A DNA stretch of 64,000 nt. Source: Saccopteryx bilineata. Lineage: Eukaryota; Chordata; Mammalia; Chiroptera; Emballonuridae. Below the pieces are notes generated by a model that searched no databases, was not told the origin of the DNA, and saw only the letters and a list, made by a program, of their open reading frames with translations. Both the position numbers and the translations under genes were made by a program. Each line of letters starts with the position of its first letter. Position 1 is the stretch's first letter. Positions 1 through 10,944 of the stretch are shown in pieces. The stretch covers positions 291,196,982-291,260,981 of the forward strand of contig NC_089490.1 in the NCBI RefSeq assembly GCF_036850765.1, in the 5' to 3' direction.

Positions 1-963
1 CCCGTGTACTAAAATTAATTCAAAATGGATCAAAGACCTAAATATAAGACCTGAAACAATAACGTACATAGAAAAAGACATAGGTACTAAAATCATGGAC
101 CTGGGTTTTAAAGAACATTTTATGAACTTGACTCCAATGGCAAGAGAAGTGAAGGCAAAGATAAATGAATGGGACTACATCAGAATTAAAAGTTTTTGCT
201 CAGCAAGAGAAACTGATATCAAAATAAACAGACAGCCAACTATATGGGAACTGATATTTTCAAACGACAGCTCAGATAAGGGCCTAATATCCAAAATTTA
301 CAAAGAACTCATAAAACTCAACAACAAACAAACAATCCAATAAAAAATTGGGAAGAGGACATGAACAGACACTTCTCCCAGGAAGAGATACAAATGGCCA
401 ACAGATATATGAAAAGATGCTCAGCTTCATTAGTTATTAGAGAAATGCAAATCAAAACTACAATGAGATACCACCTCACTCCTGTTAGATTAGCTATTAT
501 CAACAAGACGGGTAATAGCAAATGTTGGAGAGGCTGTGGAGAAAAAGGAACCCTCATTCACTGTTGGTGGGCCTGTAAAGTAGTACAACCATTATGGAGG
601 AAAGTATGGTGGTTCCTCAAAAAACTGCAAATAGAACTACCTTATTACCCAGCAATCCCTCTACTGGGTATATACCCCAAAACCTCAGAAACTTTGATAC
701 ATAAAGACACATGTAGCCCCATGTTCATTGCAGCACTGTTCACAGTGTCCAAGACATGGAAACAACCAAAAAGCCCTTCAATAGAAGACTGGATAAAGAA
801 GATGTGGCACATATACACTATGGAATACTACTCAGCCATAAGAAATGATGACATCAGATCATTTACAGCAAAATGGTGGGATCTTGATAACATTATAAGG
901 AGTGAAATAAGCAAATCAGAAAAAAACAAGAACTACATGATTCCATACATTGGTGGAACATAA
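1..963 (+). pseudogene. L1a ORF2 C-terminal remnant (frameshifted)
   Basis: C-terminal part of an L1 ORF2 protein (endonuclease/reverse transcriptase), including the cysteine-rich segment '[16 protein letters not shown]' near 523-572. Reading is broken at about 330-345. A 4-nt deletion in the 'aacaaacaaaca' run, shared with L1b but absent from L1c, puts a stop after 'NKQTIQ', and the frame resumes at the ATG at 361. The usual ORF2 end precedes the G-rich 3' UTR. It cannot encode a complete product, and the catalytic domains lie off the left edge. Confidence 0.88.
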
Positions 964-1234
964 AAATGAGACTAAGAGACATGGACAAGAGTGTGGTGGT
1001 TACCAAGGGTGGGGGGGGAGGGAGGACATGGGAGGGAGGGAGGGAGAGAGTTAGGGGGCGGGGGCGGGGCACAGAGAACTAGATAGAGGGTGACGGAGGA
1101 CAATCTGACTTTGGGCGAGGGGTTTGCAACATAATTTGATGACAAAATAACCTAGACATGTTTTCTTTGAATATATGTACCCTGCTTTATTAATGTCATC
1201 CCATTACCATTAATAAAAATTTATTAAAAAAAAA
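1..1234 (+). mobile_element. LINE-1 'L1a', 3' end (ORF2 C-terminus, 3' UTR, poly-A); runs off the left edge
   Basis: This is the last ~1.2 kb of a LINE-1. It encodes the ORF2 C-terminal region (to 963), then a G-rich 3' UTR (about 1008-1075), an AATAAA signal at 1212-1217 and a poly-A run ending at 1234. The same sequence recurs at 17528-18760 and 35110-36346. The right flank (from 1235) is not unique DNA but the ORF2 of an older L1, so L1a was inserted into that element. Its 5' end and left target-site duplication lie outside the window. At several sites L1a agrees with L1b against L1c, including a 4-nt deletion near 330. It also carries private A/C and G/T changes. Confidence 0.93.
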
Positions 1235-4200
1235 TTCCTAGAAACGAATGACAATGAGCATACAACAACTCAAAATTTATGGGACACAGCAAAAGTACTA
1301 CTGAGAGGAAAGTTTATAGCATTACAGGCAAACCTTAAGAAACTAGGAAAAGCTCAAATAAACAACTTGATCCTACATCTAAAAGAACTAGAAAAAGAAC
1401 AGCAAGTAAAGCCCAGAGCTAGTAGAAGGAAGGAAATAATAAAGATCAGAGCAGAAATAAATGACTTAGAGGCTAAATACACAATACAGAGGATCAATGA
1501 AACTAGGAGCTGGTTCTTTGAAAAGGTAAACAAGATCGATGAACCTTTAACCAGACTTACCAAGAAAAAAACAAAGAGGACTAAATAAATAAAATTAAAA
1601 ATGAGACTGGAGAAATAACAACTGACACATAATACAAACAACTGCCACAGAAATACAAAATATTGTAAGAAAATACTACGAAGAACTGTACGCCAAAAAA
1701 CTAGACAACCTAGATGAAATGAACAAATACCTTGAAACATATAATCTTCCAAAAATTAATCTGGAAGAATCAGAAAACTTAAACATACCAATTACAACAA
1801 ATGAAATTGAAACAGTTATCAAAAAACTCCCAAAAAAGAAAAGTCCTGGGCCTGATGGCTTCACAAGAAAATTCTACCAAATATTCAAAGAACTAACTCC
1901 TATCCTTCTCAAGCTATTTCAAAAAATTCAAGAGGAAGGAAGACTTCCAAGTTCCTTTTATGAGGTGAGCATAATTCTGATTCCAAAACCAGGCAAAGAC
2001 AACACAAAAAAAGAAAATTATAGGCCAATTCCCTGATGAATTTTGATGCAAAAATCCTCATCAAAATATTAGCAAACCAGATCCAGCAATATATGAAAAA
2101 AAATCACACACCATGATCAAGTAGGATTTATTCTTGGGAGGCAAGGCTGGTATAATATTCGCAAATCAATCAATGTGATTCATCACATAAACAAAAGGAA
2201 GGAGAAAAACCACCTGATAATTTCAATAGATGCAGAAAAAGCATTTGATAAAATCCAGCAGCCATTCATGATAAAAACTTTCAGCAAAGTGGCAAAACAG
2301 AGAACGTACCTCAACATGATAAAGGCCATCTATGACAAACCCACAGTCAATATCATATTCAATGGGCAAAAGTTAAAAGCAATCCCCTTAAGATCAGGAA
2401 CAAGGCAGGGGTGCCCCATTTCACCACTCTTATTCAACATAGTCCTGGAAGTCCTAGCCACAGCAATCAGACAAGAAAAAAAAATAAAAGGCAGCCAAAT
2501 TGGAAAAGAAGTAAAACTATCATTATTTGCAGATGATATAATATTGTATATAGAAAATCCTAAAGTCACAGTCAAAAAACTACTAGACCTGATACATGAA
2601 TTCAGCAAGGTGGCAGGATACAAAATCAATACTCAGAAATTAGAGGCATTTTTATACACTAACAATGAACTGTCAGAAAGAGACATTAAGGAATCGATCC
2701 CCTTTACCATTGCAACAACAAAAAATAAAGTACATAGGAATAAATTTAACCAGGGATTAAACACTTGTACTCGGAAAATTATAAAACATTGATAAAAGAA
2801 ATCAGAGAAGATACAAACAAGTGGAGGCATACACTGTACTCATGGTTAGGAAGAATAAACATCATTAAAATGTCTATATTACCCAAAGAAATCTATAAAT
2901 TCAATGCAATACCAATTAAAATACCAATGACATACTTCAAAGATATAGAACACATATTCCAAAAATTTATATGGAACCAAAAGAGAACATGAATAGCCTC
3001 AGCAATCTTAAAAAAAAAAAAGAATAAAGGGCGAGGTATCACACATCCTGATATCAAGTTATACTACAAGGCCATTGTTCTCAAAACAGCCTGGTACTGG
3101 CATAAGAACAGGCATATAGATCAATGGAACAGAACTGAGAACCCAGAAATAAACCCACACTTTTATGGACAACTGATATATGACAAAGAAGGTAAGAACA
3201 TACATTAAAGTAAAGACAGCCTCTTCAACAAATGGTGTTGGGAAAATTGGACAGCTACCTGAAAAAAAAAAAATAAAACTAGACCACCAACTTATACCAT
3301 TCACAAAAATCAACTCAAAATGAATAAAAGACTTAAATGTAAGCCATAAAACCATAAGCATCTTAGAAGAAAACATAGGCAGTAAGCTCTCTGACATCTC
3401 ACGCAGCAATATAGTTGACAATTTGTCTCCACAGGCAAGTGAAACAAAAGACAGGATAAACAAATGGGACTTTATCAAACTAAAAAGCTTCTGCACAGCT
3501 AAAGACAATAAGAACAGAATAAAAAGACAAACTACACAATGGGAGAACATATTTGACAATACGTCTGCTAAGGGGTTAATAACCAAAATTTATAAAGAAC
3601 TTGTAAAAATACCAGGAAGACAAACAATCCAATCCAAAAATGGGCAAAAGAAATGAATAGACACTTCTTCAAAAAGGACATACAGATGGCCAATAGGCAT
3701 ATGAAAAGATGCTCAACATTACTAATCATTAGAGCAGCGGTTCTCAACCTGTGGGTCACGACCCTGGTGGGGGTCGAATGACCAAAACACAAGGGTCGCC
3801 TAAAGCCATTGGAAATACATATTTTATTTAAAAATGTATTGTATAATAAATACGTATTTTCCGATGGCTTTAGGCGACCCCTGTGTTTTGGTCGTTCGAC
3901 CCCTGCGGGGTTCACGACCCACAGATTGAGAAGCGCTGCATTAGAGAAATGCAAATTAAAACCACAATGAGATATCACCTCACACCAGTCAGAATGGCGC
4001 TCATCAATAAAACAACACAGAATAAGTGCTGGTGAGGATGTGGAGAAAAGGGAACCCTCCTGCACTGCTGGTGGGAATGCAGACTGGTGCAGCCACTGTG
4101 GAAAACAGTATGGAGATTCCTCAGGAAATTAAAAATCGAACTGCCTTTTGACCCAGCTATACCACTACTAGGAATATACCCCAAGAACACCATAGCATTG

Positions 4201-4434
4201 TTTGAAAAGAAGAAATGCACCCCCATGTTTATGGCAGCATTTTTCACAATAGCAAAGATCTGGAAACAGCCCAAGTGTCCGTCAGAGGACGAGTTCATTA
4301 AAAAGCTTTGGTATATATATACTATGGAATACTACTCAGCCATAAAAAATGATGACTTCGCATCTTTTACAACAACATGGATGGACCTTGATAACATTAT
4401 ACTGAGTGAAATAAGTAAATCAGAAAAAAACTAA
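1235..4434 (+). pseudogene. ORF2 remnant of the older L1 (copy 1)
   Basis: Decayed reverse-transcriptase and C-terminal region of L1 ORF2, read in pieces on the + strand: about 1235-1588, 1719-2036, 2175-2792, 2765-2992, 3423-3656 and 4087-4434. The reverse-transcriptase motifs are recognisable, but no piece exceeds ~205 codons. The 204-bp hAT insertion splits the C-terminal coding part. There is no sign of selection for coding. It is listed because these frames would otherwise look like small genes. Confidence 0.85.
3735..3938. mobile_element. hAT-type MITE, nearly fully palindromic (copy 1)
   Basis: A 204-bp element starting 'cagcggttctcaacctgtgg' and ending with its imperfect reverse complement. 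Each terminal inverted repeat is ~90 bp. It is flanked by an exact 8-bp target duplication CATTAGAG (3727-3734 and 3939-3946), the hallmark of hAT transposition. The termini resemble the SPIN/nhAT families known from bats and other mammals; the exact family is uncertain. It is non-autonomous, with no coding capacity. It lies within the C-terminal ORF2 region of the older L1 and so post-dates it. Confidence 0.92.
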
Positions 4435-4639
4435 GAACTATATGATTCCATACATAGGTGGGACATAAAAATAAGACTTAGAGACATGGACAACAGTGTC
4501 AGGGTTACAGGGTGGGGGGGAATAGGGAGGGGGTTGGGGAGGGGAGGGACACAAAGAAAACCAGTTAGAAGGTGACAGAAGACAATTTTATCAATGTCAC
4601 CCCATTAAAATTAATTAAAAAAAATTTGTCTCACAGCTA

Positions 4640-5282
4640 ATTTAGGCATTTAGAAGCATAGTATAAGGATGCTAATTCTGCTTCTCAGGCCACATCCTGC
4701 AAAAGGGGCCCCCCAAAAATTGGTGATTTGGCTCCTCTGATTTTGCCAATTGGATTTAAAAAAAAATAGGTCAGGAGCTCCTGGAAATGGAACTAACAAT
4801 ACATGAGCATAAATTTAAAGGACTTTTAGATACTGGAGCTGATGTATCTGTTATTGCTAAACTACACTGGCCTCCTTCCTGGCCCACTCATGCAGCAGCC
4901 ACAGAATTATAAGGTATAGGGCAGAGTAAATCCCTTCAACAAAGTTCTAGTTTTCTAAATTGGGAAGATTAAGAAGGTCATTCTGGATTTTTTAAGGCTT
5001 ATGTGCTCCCTGGATGGCCAGTTAATTTGTGGGGTAGAGATGTTTTGAAAAATATGGGAGCATTGCTTTTCAGTCCTAATGGTTTAGTCAGTACTCAGAT
5101 GCTTGATCTGGGATTTTTGCCCACCAGGGACTAGGGAAAGAACAGCGAGGAATTCTCATCCCCAAGAAGTGGCACCCAATACCAGAAGGGGTGGATTAGG
5201 ATATCAAAATTTAGCCTAGGGGCCTTGGTAGCTCCTGCTACCTCAATAATGCATTGTGCAGATCCAATTACTTGGAAATCAA
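4640..5282 (+). pseudogene. Betaretrovirus-like ERV fragment: protease and start of pol (copy 1)
   Basis: Remnant of a class II endogenous retrovirus on the + strand. The retroviral aspartic-protease signature Asp-Thr-Gly-Ala is encoded at about 4829-4840, and a 'NLWGRD'-like protease C-terminal motif lies near 5030. The following ~200 bp resemble the beginning of pol. In-frame stops interrupt the protease (near 4911 and 4969), so it is inactive. No gag, env or LTR adjoins it. At about 5283 it abuts an antisense L1 fragment. The left limit is uncertain, as the sequence after the L1 tail at 4624 is poorly recognisable until ~4760. Confidence 0.72.
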
Positions 5283-5952
5283 TTACATGATCTGTATATT
5301 GCATTGTGTGCCCACCACAGGAAGTCAAATCATCTTCCATCACCATATACATATCACCTTTTACCCTTTACTGCCACCCACTATCCCCTTCACTCTTGGG
5401 AACCAACATACTGTTTTCTGTGTCTATGAGTTTTCGCTTGTCTTTTTTTGTTTGTTCATTTGTTGCTTTCAGTTTTATATCTCATATTTGAGTGAAACCA
5501 TACAGTTCTTAACTTTTTCTGTCTGACTTGTTTCGGTTAGCATAATGTACTCAAGGTCAATCCATGTTGTCATAACAGGTAGTATTTCATCCTTTCTTAC
5601 AGCTAAGACATACTCCATTGCATATATGTACCACATCTTTTTTCAATTACCTATCGAAGGACACTGGTTGTTTCCATGTCTTGGCCATTGTAAATAGTGC
5701 CACAATAAAAATAGGGGTGCATATATCTTTGCAAATAAATGTTTTCAAGTTTTCATATAAGTACTCAGAAGATGGATAGCTGGGTCATATGGTAACTCTA
5801 GTTGTAATTTTTTAATAAGCAGCCATATGTTTTCCCATAGTGGCTGTACCAGTTTACATTCCTACCAGCAGTGAATGAGGGGTCCTTTTTCTCCACAACC
5901 TATCCCAACACTTGTTATTACTTCCTTGTTGATAGCCATTCTAACTCTGAAA
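5283..5952 (-). mobile_element. LINE-1 3'-end fragment, antisense (copy 1)
   Basis: Read on the minus strand this is the C-terminal end of L1 ORF2 plus part of the 3' UTR. The + strand shows the familiar antisense runs 'tccattgcatatatgtacca' and 'gtttccatgtcttggccatt'. It is diverged with no long frame, hence old. It ends near 5952, where similarity fades into AT-rich DNA. Confidence 0.82.
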
Positions 5953-7913
5953 TGTTCAATGCCTACACTTCCCAAGTTACTTTAATCTCATCTCTTTTTG
6001 AACATCATAATATAACACAGAATGGAGATGATCTTGGACAATAAGGCCAAGGATTCTGGCTAACACTTTACATTCCCAACATTCAGCTTTCTTCCATGAA
6101 TTAAAACAATGATTTAACTACTAGGACTCTAGGCAAGTACTCTGTTACAGAGACTGGATTTGATGTATGAAGTTTGAAGCAGGAAATCTACCTAAGTAAT
6201 TCTTCAAATAAATAATTTTTGAATGTCATTAAAACTTCACTTTGCTTTTTATACATTAAAAATAGTCAAAGATTACAACCACTTGATTTAGAAGTTGTGC
6301 ATACCAAATGGAGTTCCATAAAAATTCATTTGTGTGATAAGCTAGATGTGGTTGAACTACTCACTATTGTAACAGTGTCGACATATAATCAATTGTAGCA
6401 GTGGAATAGTTGTACTGTCATTTATTATTTATCAAAGATAAGTTTTGAAATTTTGCAATGGCATACATCAGCAAATAACATAAAATTTTTGGATATACAA
6501 AATAAGGATACCCTAAATAACTATATGTAAGTTCACAATGTTGTTACCAATCTCTGAGTATTTAAATAAAAGATAGAATATTAATTTGATCCAAATGTTC
6601 AAGAATATTTTTACATTTAGGTTGCTCAGAAGGTCGTTAAGCTTATTAGTTGCACTTGCGATCTTAAAAAACACCATTGGTTTATTGAAAATTAAAACAA
6701 TTTAGAATTTCCTTTTTCAAACAAATAAATTTAGGATAGTCATTGTGATGATTTAAAGAGACATTTATGAGAAAGATACAATTGCGCTTTAAAAATGCTT
6801 TATATATTGCCCACTGTGAATACTGTCCAGATTTATTTTCATACTATCATTGTAATAAAATAATCCACAAGAATAAAGTATTACTGTGGATTTCAAATTG
6901 TTTAAAGATAGAGTTTGTCTTGTTATGTTTTCTGACTTCTCATCAGCAATTTTTAAAAAAGACCCACTAGTATGTCAGAATCTAGATTTATGTAAGTATT
7001 ATTATATGTGAGTCTTTGGAGACCCTCTTAAATGGTTCTGTGTCCCATAAATCTTTAAGCAATTGAGTTCTTTCACCAACAAGCTATATATATTTATCTT
7101 CTCACAGAATATATACATGATAAAATTACCCTTTCTGTGCCTTTCTTACTTTTTTTCATGAAGGCATTGCATCAGAAATAGAAACAATTTTATTTACAAA
7201 AATAATAATATTTCTCAAATATACTTAATAATTGAAAATATTATATAAGTAATTATTTATTTATAAGTTATTTTTTGCTAATATTTTCAAAAACATTTTT
7301 TGAGTAAATTTGATATTGTATCTCCTAGATTTATAATAAAATATTGTTATCAGTTGAAACTTTTAAAAGCCTATTCATTTTGTAATTTGAATTAAATAGT
7401 GTCTCTCACAGGAGTTTAGCTTTGGATGCTTGGAAATCTAAATTCTTCCTAGAATATTAAAATGACAGATATTGAAATTTTAGCAGATATCAAAGATAAT
7501 TTGTTGCTCTAATTTACCAATAATAGAGATATCAGCCTTAACCTTAGTATCCATATATGAGAATAAAGAATATCTCATGTTTATTAGGTAGGGTTCACTG
7601 GTTTTGTGAACAAAGTAGCTAAAACTAGAGTTCTGCCTATCCGCCATAATACTCACACACTCTTCAGCTTTAGGAAGCAAACTCAATGCCTGTAATTAGG
7701 AAGAAGCTACATAGATTGAAGTCAAGAGATTCATTCAATGAGTGGAAACACTATTCTACAGGGAACCTAAAAGACAATAATATTTATATTTATATGTTAT
7801 AAAGCAAAAATGTACATGCACACACACACACACACACATACTGCAGCAGCAATTAGGAAGTTTCCAGCTATATAAATTTTTAAAATTTAAAATGTTTAAA
7901 AATAAAACTAAAA
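5953..7913. other. AT-rich intergenic DNA, no gene recognised (copy 1)
   Basis: About 2 kb of AT-rich sequence without a convincing coding frame. The only ORFs are 60-70 codon chance frames. A (CA)n microsatellite lies at about 7819-7838. The same sequence recurs at 23478-25438, differing by very few bases (for example near 6886). Confidence 0.7.
7819..7838. repeat. (CA)n microsatellite (copy 1)
   Basis: A pure CA run of about 10 units. It appears equal in length in the second copy at about 25344-25363. Confidence 0.9.
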
Positions 7914-7919
7914 CTTGTA

Positions 7920-8349
7920 TGTTGTGGACCGTTAATGGCAGGAAGCCATTATAGATTTGAGGCTTGGCAGGGGGCTAAGTTCTCCCCCCTCCATCTCCAT
8001 GTTTGGCTTTGATGCTGAGTATTTGCAACCACTCCACTTGCTTCCTTGGGTTGCAGGAAGCAATATACATGCCCTTCCTCTGACTCTTTGTTTGTTTCAG
8101 ATGTTTGTAAATTTCACTAATGTATCCTGTTTTTGCCTTGGGAGAGTTCCTGTCTTAGCCTTTGATGTGCAACTTTGTATCAGGGTCCTTGATTTGCATA
8201 GGTCTATATAATAAAGTGAACTGGGGCTGTGAGGCACTCAGATACTGCCAGGCAGTTTGAAGAGTCCTCCCGGTCCCATCGGTTTTGTTTTGACAAAGTG
8301 TGTTTCCTCAATTCCACACTGTTATTAGGAGCTGCACTGGTCCGCGGCA
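7920..8349 (+). mobile_element. Solo LTR, class II (ERVK-like), with 6-bp target duplication (copy 1)
   Basis: A 430-bp element that starts TGTTGTGGACC and ends CGCGGCA, flanked by the 6-bp direct repeat CTTGTA (7914-7919 and 8350-8355). TG...CA ends and a 6-bp duplication are typical of betaretrovirus-like (class II) LTRs. A 'tatataataaag' stretch at about 8206-8216 gives TATA-like and AATAAA signals. No internal retroviral sequence adjoins it, so it is a solo LTR left by LTR-LTR recombination. The protease fragment at 4640-5282 is also class II, but nothing in the sequence links the two. Confidence 0.85.
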
Positions 8350-8375
8350 CTTGTACATATAAAAGGGAAAATGCA

Positions 8376-8743
8376 GGCTCTGGTTGGTTGGCTCAGGAAT
8401 AGAGTGTCAGCTGGTATGTGGATATACTAGGTTCGATTTCTGGTCAGGGCACACAGAAGAGGCGACCATCTGCTACTCCACCCCTCTCCTTCCCCTTCCC
8501 CTTTCTCCCCATTCTCTCTCTCTCTCTCTCTTCTCCTCCCGCAGCCATGGCTCATTTAGTTCAAGCAAGTTGACCCCAGAGGCTGAGGATAGCTCTATTG
8601 AGCCTCCATCTCCCATGCTATAAATACTTAAGTTGCCAGCATAGCCCCAGAGGGGCAGAGCATCAGCTCCAGAAGGGAGTTGACAGGTGGATCCAGGTCC
8701 ATGCACATATTGGAATCTGTCTATCTCCTCTCTTCACACTTGG
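8376..8743 (+). mobile_element. tRNA-derived SINE, Rhin-1-like (copy 1)
   Basis: The head 'ggctctggttggttggctca' is followed by a B-box-like 'ggttcgatttc', then the body with 'catctgctactccacccc', a CT-rich stretch and 'ggggcagagcatc'. This is the architecture of the ~370-bp bat tRNA-related SINE seen intact at 39435. It is diverged and has a GAAT/AAAT tail. Confidence 0.85.
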
Positions 8744-8786
8744 AATGAATGAATGAATGAATAAATAAATAAATAAATAAATAAAT
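8744..8786. repeat. (GAAT)n(AAAT)n microsatellite in SINE tail (copy 1)
   Basis: About four GAAT units followed by about seven AAAT units. The duplicate at 26269-26330 has clearly more GAAT units and fewer AAAT units. This explains most of the ~20-bp length difference between the two segments. Confidence 0.9.
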
Positions 8787-10583
8787 TGGGGAACACATAA
8801 GTATGTATCATTATTAGCCATAAATTATTTTTTTGTATACTTTGAAGTTATTTTCATCACAGAAAACTTGATTTGCAAAAGTTAAAAGCAATATTTTTTT
8901 TTTGAGATAAGAATTCTACGTAAAAATTCATTTCCATTTTTTTGGTTCAATTGTTCTAAATTTCCTATTTTAAATCTTGTTATATATCTTAAATCTAACT
9001 ATTCCCAAGCTTTCATTTATTATCACAGAAGAAATATCAATGTTATTTTTCTTTGATATTCCCAGAGATCCATGAGTACTAAAAAATGTCTCTACAAAAT
9101 TTTTTAGCATATTAAGTAAACAATGGAGATAATGTCTTTATTTACTATAACGGGAAGTATTTTTCTCCTTCCATTTACAAAAGGGTATTCAAAAACATGT
9201 GTTAACAAATCTGTTTTATTATTTGACATGAATATTAAACATCCATTAGTATTCATCTATGAATAGTGAAGGCCACATCAAATTATCTCTGTTATTATTT
9301 CATATTACATTATTTTGACAACACCAGCCCAACCATAGCTTACAAAAATATCTTAATTCATATGTCAATTTTCCAGATGCATGGCTTACATATGCTTCTC
9401 CAAAACTTCTTCAGCTCCTACCACATGACATTACTTCAAATAGGATTGTACATACTTTAGTCTCCTTTGACATAAAGTCTTTAATGTGTGCTCATTTAAA
9501 TATTAACAGTTCCAAACATATAAATTTTGAATAGTCCATATATTATTTATATAAGGAACATTTCTCCAATTCAGGATGATACTTCTCTACACAAAATCCT
9601 AGAAAGATTTACATGCTTGAATTTAATCAACACATTAACTGTGAGTGGAACTACTATGGGCTAAAGAGAAAGCATTTGTAACCTGAAGTGAAGAGTGTTC
9701 ACTTGTCACATTAATTGTTCTATTAGATTTAGTTATTTCAAAATAGATTTAGAAATCATTAACTAGACATTACTTTAAATTTTAAATTCATTTGTATTTC
9801 ATGTTCATTATAAAAAGGGCCCATCAATCACAAATGTTAATCAGTGTATGTTAAAATAAATTGCATTTTATTCAAATATAGCAAATGTAAGAAAGCAACA
9901 ACAGAATACATAAGACACACACATATATATACATATAAGATATATGTATATTTACTTGAATAAATGCATATTTACCCTCCTATATTATAAAAAATTTAAA
10001 AATATAATTTGTTACTGATTAAATGCTTTTTACATTTTATTTTATAATGTACACACACTTGTTTATTGGTTTACTCTAATTATATTGCTATCTCCTAAAA
10101 TCAATCAAATATTGAGTACTACTATTACACACCATTATTTACTACATTTATAACAGTATTTTTATTTAGCAAGTCAAGATAAATTTTCTTCTGCTATTGG
10201 TAAAAGGAAAAACTCCTTTCTTTCTCAAAAGACTGTTTAACATATAAGGTTATTGATGTATATATAATTTAAATATATAATAATTTAATTTAGAAAATAA
10301 AGCAAAGATATCTTTTGATGTTTAAACTTTTAATTACTAAATATAAATTTAACCACATTGCAAAAGAATCTGTTTGCTCAACACAAAAAATTACTATCAT
10401 AACCTTGTGTATATTTTCAAAATCTATTGGAGGTATTTGTCTGTATAAACATCTGTATACAAATATACATTATTATTTGATAATTGCTCCAGAAATTATA
10501 TTAAATTATTCTTTAATTTGCTTAATAAAAATGTATGTTTAAAATATTTTCATGTCTGAATATTGGAAACCAGTTCAGGCATT
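8787..10583. other. AT-rich intergenic DNA, no gene recognised (copy 1)
   Basis: About 1.8 kb, strongly AT-rich, with short TA/CA runs near 9920-9955 and no credible coding frame. Duplicated at 26331-28128. Confidence 0.7.
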
Positions 10584-10599
10584 AAAATATATACATACA
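10584..10599. repeat. Target-site duplication left of L1b (shared with L1c)
   Basis: 'aaaatatatacataca' directly precedes the L1b 5' end. The same 16 bases precede L1c at 28129-28144, and their last 13 bases recur to the right of L1c (36354-36366). They do not occur to the right of L1b, whose 3' flank is older L1 ORF2. Confidence 0.88.
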
Positions 10600-10603
10600 G
10601 AGG

Positions 10604-10624
10604 TGACGTCATGGAAATGGCGCC
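10604..10624 (+). promoter_or_regulatory. CRE (TGACGTCA) and YY1-like (AAATGGCGCC) sites at L1b start
   Basis: A perfect CREB/ATF palindrome TGACGTCA at 10604-10611 is followed by AAATGGCGCC at 10615-10624, which contains the ATGGCG core of a YY1-type site. Both lie within 25 bp of the element's first base. In human L1 a YY1 site near the start fixes the initiation point; a similar role here is inferred. The identical arrangement occurs in L1c. Confidence 0.7.
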
Positions 10625-10845
10625 GTGAGCAGCGCGTCCGACAGCTCTCCCCTAAATCACAACAAATTTATCAACTAGAAACAGAAAAATTTATCCTCGG
10701 AGCATTCCGGAGTTCCACACAAACTGATAGCGAAAGGACTGTTATCACTTGAATCTGAGAGACGAGGGTGTGGAGGAATCTACCACACGGACGTTCTTTC
10801 AAACCGCAAGGAAGTGCGCCTGTGGTGAGTCAGCCCATATACTTG

Positions 10846-10944
10846 GGAACTGCGAGCCGCCGCGAGCCCCCGCGAGCCTCCGCCGGCCGCAGCGAACCGC
10901 CACTGCGAGCCGCCGCCGCGAGCCGCCGCGAGCAGCCGCGAGGG
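10846..10944 (+). repeat. GC-rich 'gcgagccgcc' subrepeats in L1b 5' UTR
   Basis: Irregular tandem copies of a ~10-nt 'gcgagccgcc' motif. The array is about 30-35 bp shorter than its counterpart in L1c (28391-28522), so it varies in length between otherwise near-identical elements. Confidence 0.8.

Larger units (their letters stand above)
1235..4624 (+). mobile_element. Older LINE-1, 3' part (segment copy 1), interrupted by L1a and a hAT MITE
   Basis: Starts in ORF2 directly after the L1a poly-A and runs to its own 3' UTR and A-rich end at 4624. ORF2 stretches are visible: 'NLWDTAK' near 1275, 'KSPGPDGF' near 1842-1863, 'SGTRQGCP' near 2395-2420 and the reverse-transcriptase box 'FADDIILY' near 2527. 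The cysteine-rich C-terminus follows the hAT insertion at 3735-3938. Many stops and frameshifts break it (1588, 2034, 2790, 2990, 3180, 3654), so it is older than L1a, L1b or L1c. The protein differs from those elements, which suggests another L1 lineage. The 5' part should lie left of L1a, outside the window. Confidence 0.9.

Noticed and set aside
5131..5526. Frames of 61-90 codons on both strands, duplicated at 22656-23051
   Set aside because: They straddle the retroviral scrap and the antisense L1 fragment. No protein features.
7480..7686. 68-codon minus-strand frame, identical in copy 2 (25005-25211)
   Set aside because: Conservation between copies only reflects the recent duplication. 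No recognisable features.
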